Source of the DNA: UBA940 sp031547885
Lineage (GTDB): Bacteria > Bacteroidota > Bacteroidia > Bacteroidales > Rikenellaceae
NCBI GenBank assembly: GCA_031547885.1
Contig: JAVBRO010000007.1
Coordinates: forward strand, 1-64,000
Direction of reading: 5' to 3'
Length of the DNA stretch: 64,000 bases
Position numbers and translations under genes: made by a program. Shown piece by piece: positions 61,097 through 64,000 of this stretch. The notes below the pieces were generated by a model that worked only from the letters and a program-made list of their open reading frames with translations, ran no database searches and was not told where the DNA came from. The stretch's first letter is position 1. Every line of letters begins with the position of its first letter.

Positions 61097-62073
61097 GCCT
61101 TATGCCTCCCTTTTTTAAGCGCCCCAAAGCGCGACGGTTTGACATATTTGTTGATGAGCGGCACCACGGCGTTCATTATCAGTATCGCGAACGACATCCC
61201 CTCGGGGTACGCGCCCCACACGCGGATTATGATGGTCAGCAGACCGATCCCGACGCCAAATATCAGGCCGCCCTTCCAGGTCATGGGCGAGGTCGAGTAG
61301 TCGGTCGCCATGAAGATCGCCCCCAGCATCGCACCGCCGGTCAGCAGGTGGAACAGCGGCGACATGTAAGCCTCGGGGTTGACCCACCACAGGATCGCGC
61401 TGAACGCGGCCATAGTTCCGAGGACCGCCACGGGGATATGCCACGTTATAACCCTGCGGATCAGCAGGTAAAGGCCCCCTACGAGCAGGGCTATCGCGGC
61501 GACCTCGCCGAACGAGCCCGACTTGAGCCCTATAGCAAGGTCCATCATATTTATCTGCGGAAGTATCTCGCTCACCGGCTGGCCGTTCTTCAGCGCCTCT
61601 TTCACGAATGAGAGCGGCGTCGCGCCCGTCACGGCATCGACCGGGAAATTGGTCATCTGCACAGGATAGGCTATCAGCAGGAACACGCGCCCCACCAGAG
61701 CCGGATTGAACGGGTTCTTGCCAAGTCCGCCGAATGTCATCTTGCCCACCGCGATCGCCACGAAAGCCCCCAGCGCGACCAGCCACAGCGGAATAGTCGA
61801 CGGCAGGTTGAATGCCAGCAGCACACCGGTAACCACTGCCGAAAGATTGCCGATGGTCGATGGGCCTTTCAGCAGGAATTTTTGGATCAGCCATTCGAAC
61901 GCCACGCAGCAGGCGACCGAAACGGCTGTCACGATTAGGGCGTCGAGACCGAACACCCACACCGAGACCCCCAGGGCCGGCGCCAGCGCAATCAGAACAT
62001 CGCCCATGATGCGCGCCGTAGACCGTTTGCTGAAAACATGCGGCGAAGGCGACACTACCATTTTTTTATCCAT
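61093..62073 (-). CDS. rnfD: Rnf complex subunit D
   Basis: 326 residues, about nine to ten transmembrane segments (RnfD/NqrB). SPSPHVFSKRSTARIM at the N-terminus and FPVDAVTGATPLS with the covalent-FMN Thr (D-x-x-T-G-A-T). A longer frame begins with ATG 62088 inside a heptamer array; MDKK at 62073 is preferred, with moderate certainty. Coupled with rnfG. Confidence 0.93.
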   Translation of the reverse strand: MDKKMVVSPSPHVFSKRSTARIMGDVLIALAPALGVSVWVFGLDALIVTAVSVACCVAFEWLIQKFLLKGPSTIGNLSAVVTGVLLAFNLPSTIPLWLVALGAFVAIAVGKMTFGGLGKNPFNPALVGRVFLLIAYPVQMTNFPVDAVTGATPLSFVKEALKNGQPVSEILPQINMMDLAIGLKSGSFGEVAAIALLVGGLYLLIRRVITWHIPVAVLGTMAAFSAILWWVNPEAYMSPLFHLLTGGAMLGAIFMATDYSTSPMTWKGGLIFGVGIGLLTIIIRVWGAYPEGMSFAILIMNAVVPLINKYVKPSRFGALKKGRHKA

Positions 62074-62085
62074 ATCTTCTTTAAT

Positions 62086-62106
62086 CATGAATTATGAATC
62101 ATGAAT
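62086..62106. repeat. Heptamer array (ATGAATT) upstream of rnfD
   Basis: Three units CATGAATT, ATGAATC, ATGAATA, directly followed (62112) by the AATTCGT array. It offers ATG codons on the minus strand close to the rnfD start. Confidence 0.75.
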
Positions 62107-62111
62107 AAATC

Positions 62112-62152
62112 GATTCGTAATTCGTAATTCGTAATTCGTAATTTGTAATTTA
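62112..62152. repeat. Heptamer array (AATTCGT) at the rnfC stop
   Basis: Four to five units between rnfC and rnfD. On the minus strand it begins at the rnfC stop (AAA TAA ATTACAA). Confidence 0.9.
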
Positions 62153-63478
62153 TTTTCTTGTGCGCATTATCCGCATCACCTCGGCCTTGCCGATGCGCAT
62201 CCAGTCAAGAAGCGGCAGGCGGGCCGGACAGGTATAGGCGCAGCTTCCACATTCGATGCAGTCCGTCACCCTGTTCTGTTCGAGTTCGTCCCACATCTGC
62301 TTCTGCGACTGCTTCGACAGCAGGTAAGGCTCCAGCCCCATCGGGCAGACCGTAATACACCTGCCGCACTTGATGCAGTTGGTTTCGGCGCTGCGAGACG
62401 CATCCTTTTCGTTCATCACAAGTATCCCGGAAGTGCCTTTCGTCACGGGAGCGTCGAGGTTCGACATCGCGCGTCCCATCATCGGACCGCCGCCTATCAC
62501 CTTGCCGGCGTCCGACGGCATTCCCCCCGCAGCCTCTATCAGTGCCGAGACCGGAGTGCCGATCCTGACGAGGAAATTCGACGGTTTTGCAAGGCTTTTG
62601 CCCGTCACCGTCACCACCCTCTCGACGAGCGGTTTGTTCTTCTGGACTGCTTCGTAAACGGCCAGCGCAGTGCCGACGTTATGCACCACCACACCCACGT
62701 CTATCGGCAGCGCGCCCGACGGGACCTGACGGCCCGTGACGGCTGCAATAAGCTGTTTTTCACCGCCCTGCGGATACTGCACCTTCAGCGGAACGATCTC
62801 CATAGAGAGGAAATCCTGCGCAACCCTGCACAGGTGCTCTATCGCATCGGGCTTGTTATTCTCGATGCCCACATAAGTCTTTTCGACCCCCAGTGCCTTG
62901 GCAAGTATCGATGCCCCGGTGAGCATCTCCTTGCCCCTTTCGAGCATCACACGGTGGTCGGAAGTGAGGTATGGCTCGCATTCCACCCCGTTGATTATCA
63001 GGAATTCGGCTTTTTTGCCCGGCGGAGGCGTCAGCTTGACCTGCGTTGGAAAAGCCGCGCCGCCCATGCCGACTATGCCGGCCTCGGCGATCTTCTTGAT
63101 TATCTCTTCGCCCGAGAGCGGACAACCCTTCACGACCTTCTCCGTGCGGTCGATCCCCGGCACCCATTCGTCGCCCTCGACCTTGATGGTAACGGCCGGC
63201 TGGCGCACTCCCGAAGCGTTCGGAACGAGGTCCACAGAAACAACCGTTCCCGAAACGGGCGAATGCACGTTCGCGGAGACGAATCCCCCGGCCTTCGCGA
63301 TGAGCTGTCCGGCCAGCACCTTGTCGCCTTTCGCGACCCCGGCCACGGCAGGCGCGCCTATATGCTGGGAAAGCGGCACTACAACCGTCTCCGGCAGCGG
63401 CAGAACCTCTATCGCCGCCCCGGCGCTCAGTTTGTTTTCCGGCGGATGGATACCGCCTCTCGGAAAAGTTTTAAGCAT
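62150..63478 (-). CDS. rnfC: Rnf complex subunit C
   Basis: 442 residues. N-terminal RnfC barrel-sandwich domain (FPRGGIHPPENKLSAG), NADH/FMN-binding domain with MGGAAFPTQVKL and the GVECEPYLTSDHRVMLE segment, then two 4Fe-4S motifs, CIKCGRCITVCPMGLEP and CIECGSCAYTCPARLPL. It docks NAD(H) on the cytoplasmic side. 20 bases downstream of rnfB. Confidence 0.97.
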   Translation of the reverse strand: MLKTFPRGGIHPPENKLSAGAAIEVLPLPETVVVPLSQHIGAPAVAGVAKGDKVLAGQLIAKAGGFVSANVHSPVSGTVVSVDLVPNASGVRQPAVTIKVEGDEWVPGIDRTEKVVKGCPLSGEEIIKKIAEAGIVGMGGAAFPTQVKLTPPPGKKAEFLIINGVECEPYLTSDHRVMLERGKEMLTGASILAKALGVEKTYVGIENNKPDAIEHLCRVAQDFLSMEIVPLKVQYPQGGEKQLIAAVTGRQVPSGALPIDVGVVVHNVGTALAVYEAVQKNKPLVERVVTVTGKSLAKPSNFLVRIGTPVSALIEAAGGMPSDAGKVIGGGPMMGRAMSNLDAPVTKGTSGILVMNEKDASRSAETNCIKCGRCITVCPMGLEPYLLSKQSQKQMWDELEQNRVTDCIECGSCAYTCPARLPLLDWMRIGKAEVMRIMRTRK

Positions 63479-63498
63479 ATCTCTGATTTTTCTTTGTT

Positions 63499-64000
63499 CT
63501 AGACAGCAGCCTTTTCTTCAGCAGGCGTCTCATCCTTACGCGGAGGCAGGTTCACTTCGAGGATAGATCCGGTGGGACATTCCGGCGCGCACTTGCGGCA
63601 CAGGCGGCACTTCTGCGGATCGATATATGCCAGGTTGTTTTCCATAGTTATCGCTTCGAAAGCGCACACCTTCACGCACTTGCCGCAGCCGATGCACGCG
63701 ACGGCACAAGCCTTGCGCGCGACAGGCCCCTTGTCCTTATTAACGCATGAAACGAATATCCTGCGCTCCTTCGGACCCTTGCGGCGCAGTTCGATGATGA
63801 TTTTCGGGCAGGCCGTGACGCACTTTCCGCAGGCCGTGCATTTCTTCTGGTCCACTTCGGGAAGCCCGGTCGCAGGGTTCATGTGTATCGCGTCGAAGGC
63901 GCAAACTGTCACACAGTCGCCGTTGCCCAGGCATCCGTACGAACATCCTGTTTCTCCAGCATAGGTCGCGGCCGCGACCGCGCACGAACGCGCCCCGTCG
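63499..64000 (-). CDS. rnfB: Rnf complex subunit B, N-terminus beyond the window
   Basis: C-terminal part of the cytoplasmic ferredoxin-like subunit; the frame stays open to the right end. Seen: a Cys-rich stretch (SCAVAAATYAGETGCSYGCLGNGDC with the VTVCAFDAI that follows), CTACGKCVTACP, CIGCGKCVKVC and CRLCRKCAPECP, i.e. several 4Fe-4S clusters passing electrons from ferredoxin. First visible gene of rnfBCDGEA. Ends in an acidic DETPAEEKAAV tail. Confidence 0.95.
   Translation of the reverse strand, partial: DGARSCAVAAATYAGETGCSYGCLGNGDCVTVCAFDAIHMNPATGLPEVDQKKCTACGKCVTACPKIIIELRRKGPKERRIFVSCVNKDKGPVARKACAVACIGCGKCVKVCAFEAITMENNLAYIDPQKCRLCRKCAPECPTGSILEVNLPPRKDETPAEEKAAV

Overview
The window is a gene-dense piece of a Bacteroidota chromosome. 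The likely source is the order Bacteroidales, and a GC-rich gut lineage such as Alistipes/Rikenellaceae fits best. The evidence: many genes are preceded by the Bacteroidota promoter boxes TTTG and TAnnTTTG, Shine-Dalgarno sequences are mostly absent, and the gene set includes a type III glutamine synthetase, a small H1-like DNA-binding protein, DUF4465, DUF4923 and CotH lipoproteins and a FeoA-FeoB fusion. Genus is an inference. I see no tRNA, rRNA, phage, CRISPR array or insertion sequence.

Left part (1-12 kb). A T-rich left edge is followed by methylglyoxal synthase, then a cobalamin riboswitch leader in front of a DUF4465 lipoprotein (probably a surface B12-binding protein). Next come a small lipoprotein and a CotH-family lipoprotein, the rpsF-rpsR-rplI ribosomal operon, adk, a secreted alpha/beta hydrolase, thiL, a thioesterase, tsaC, yebC and the H1-like gene. 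Middle (12-34 kb): feoAB with its small Cys-rich partner, several unknown exported proteins, an SGNH hydrolase, guaA, pheT, sodB, an AspT/YidE-type transporter, a serpin lipoprotein, divergent addA and addB with a DUF2807 gene between them, and two AT-richer membrane proteins.

Right part (34-64 kb). A DUF4923 protein, glnN, two coupled M23 peptidases, alaS-gpmI, a frameshifted propeller-like lipoprotein, a SulP transporter, cinA, pyrD-cca, pdxJ with a second SGNH hydrolase, nadK, uppS-bamA-skp-skp (cell envelope assembly), a LiaF-like/LytTR pair, and the rnfBCDGEA operon (rnfB runs off the right end).

Three things are not explained by the genes. (1) Period-7 tandem arrays, most often of AATTCGT but with other words at other sites, lie at or inside gene ends; they supply stop codons, part of a protein tail and probably a start codon. 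(2) A structured repeat of about 110-120 nt occurs three times with compensating base changes in its stems, once inside the B12-riboswitch leader. (3) RnfG ends in three 9-residue repeats, each resembling the ApbE flavinylation site. Two further palindromic repeat families (CGTCATTGCGAG and GTCATCCCGAG) are scattered between genes.
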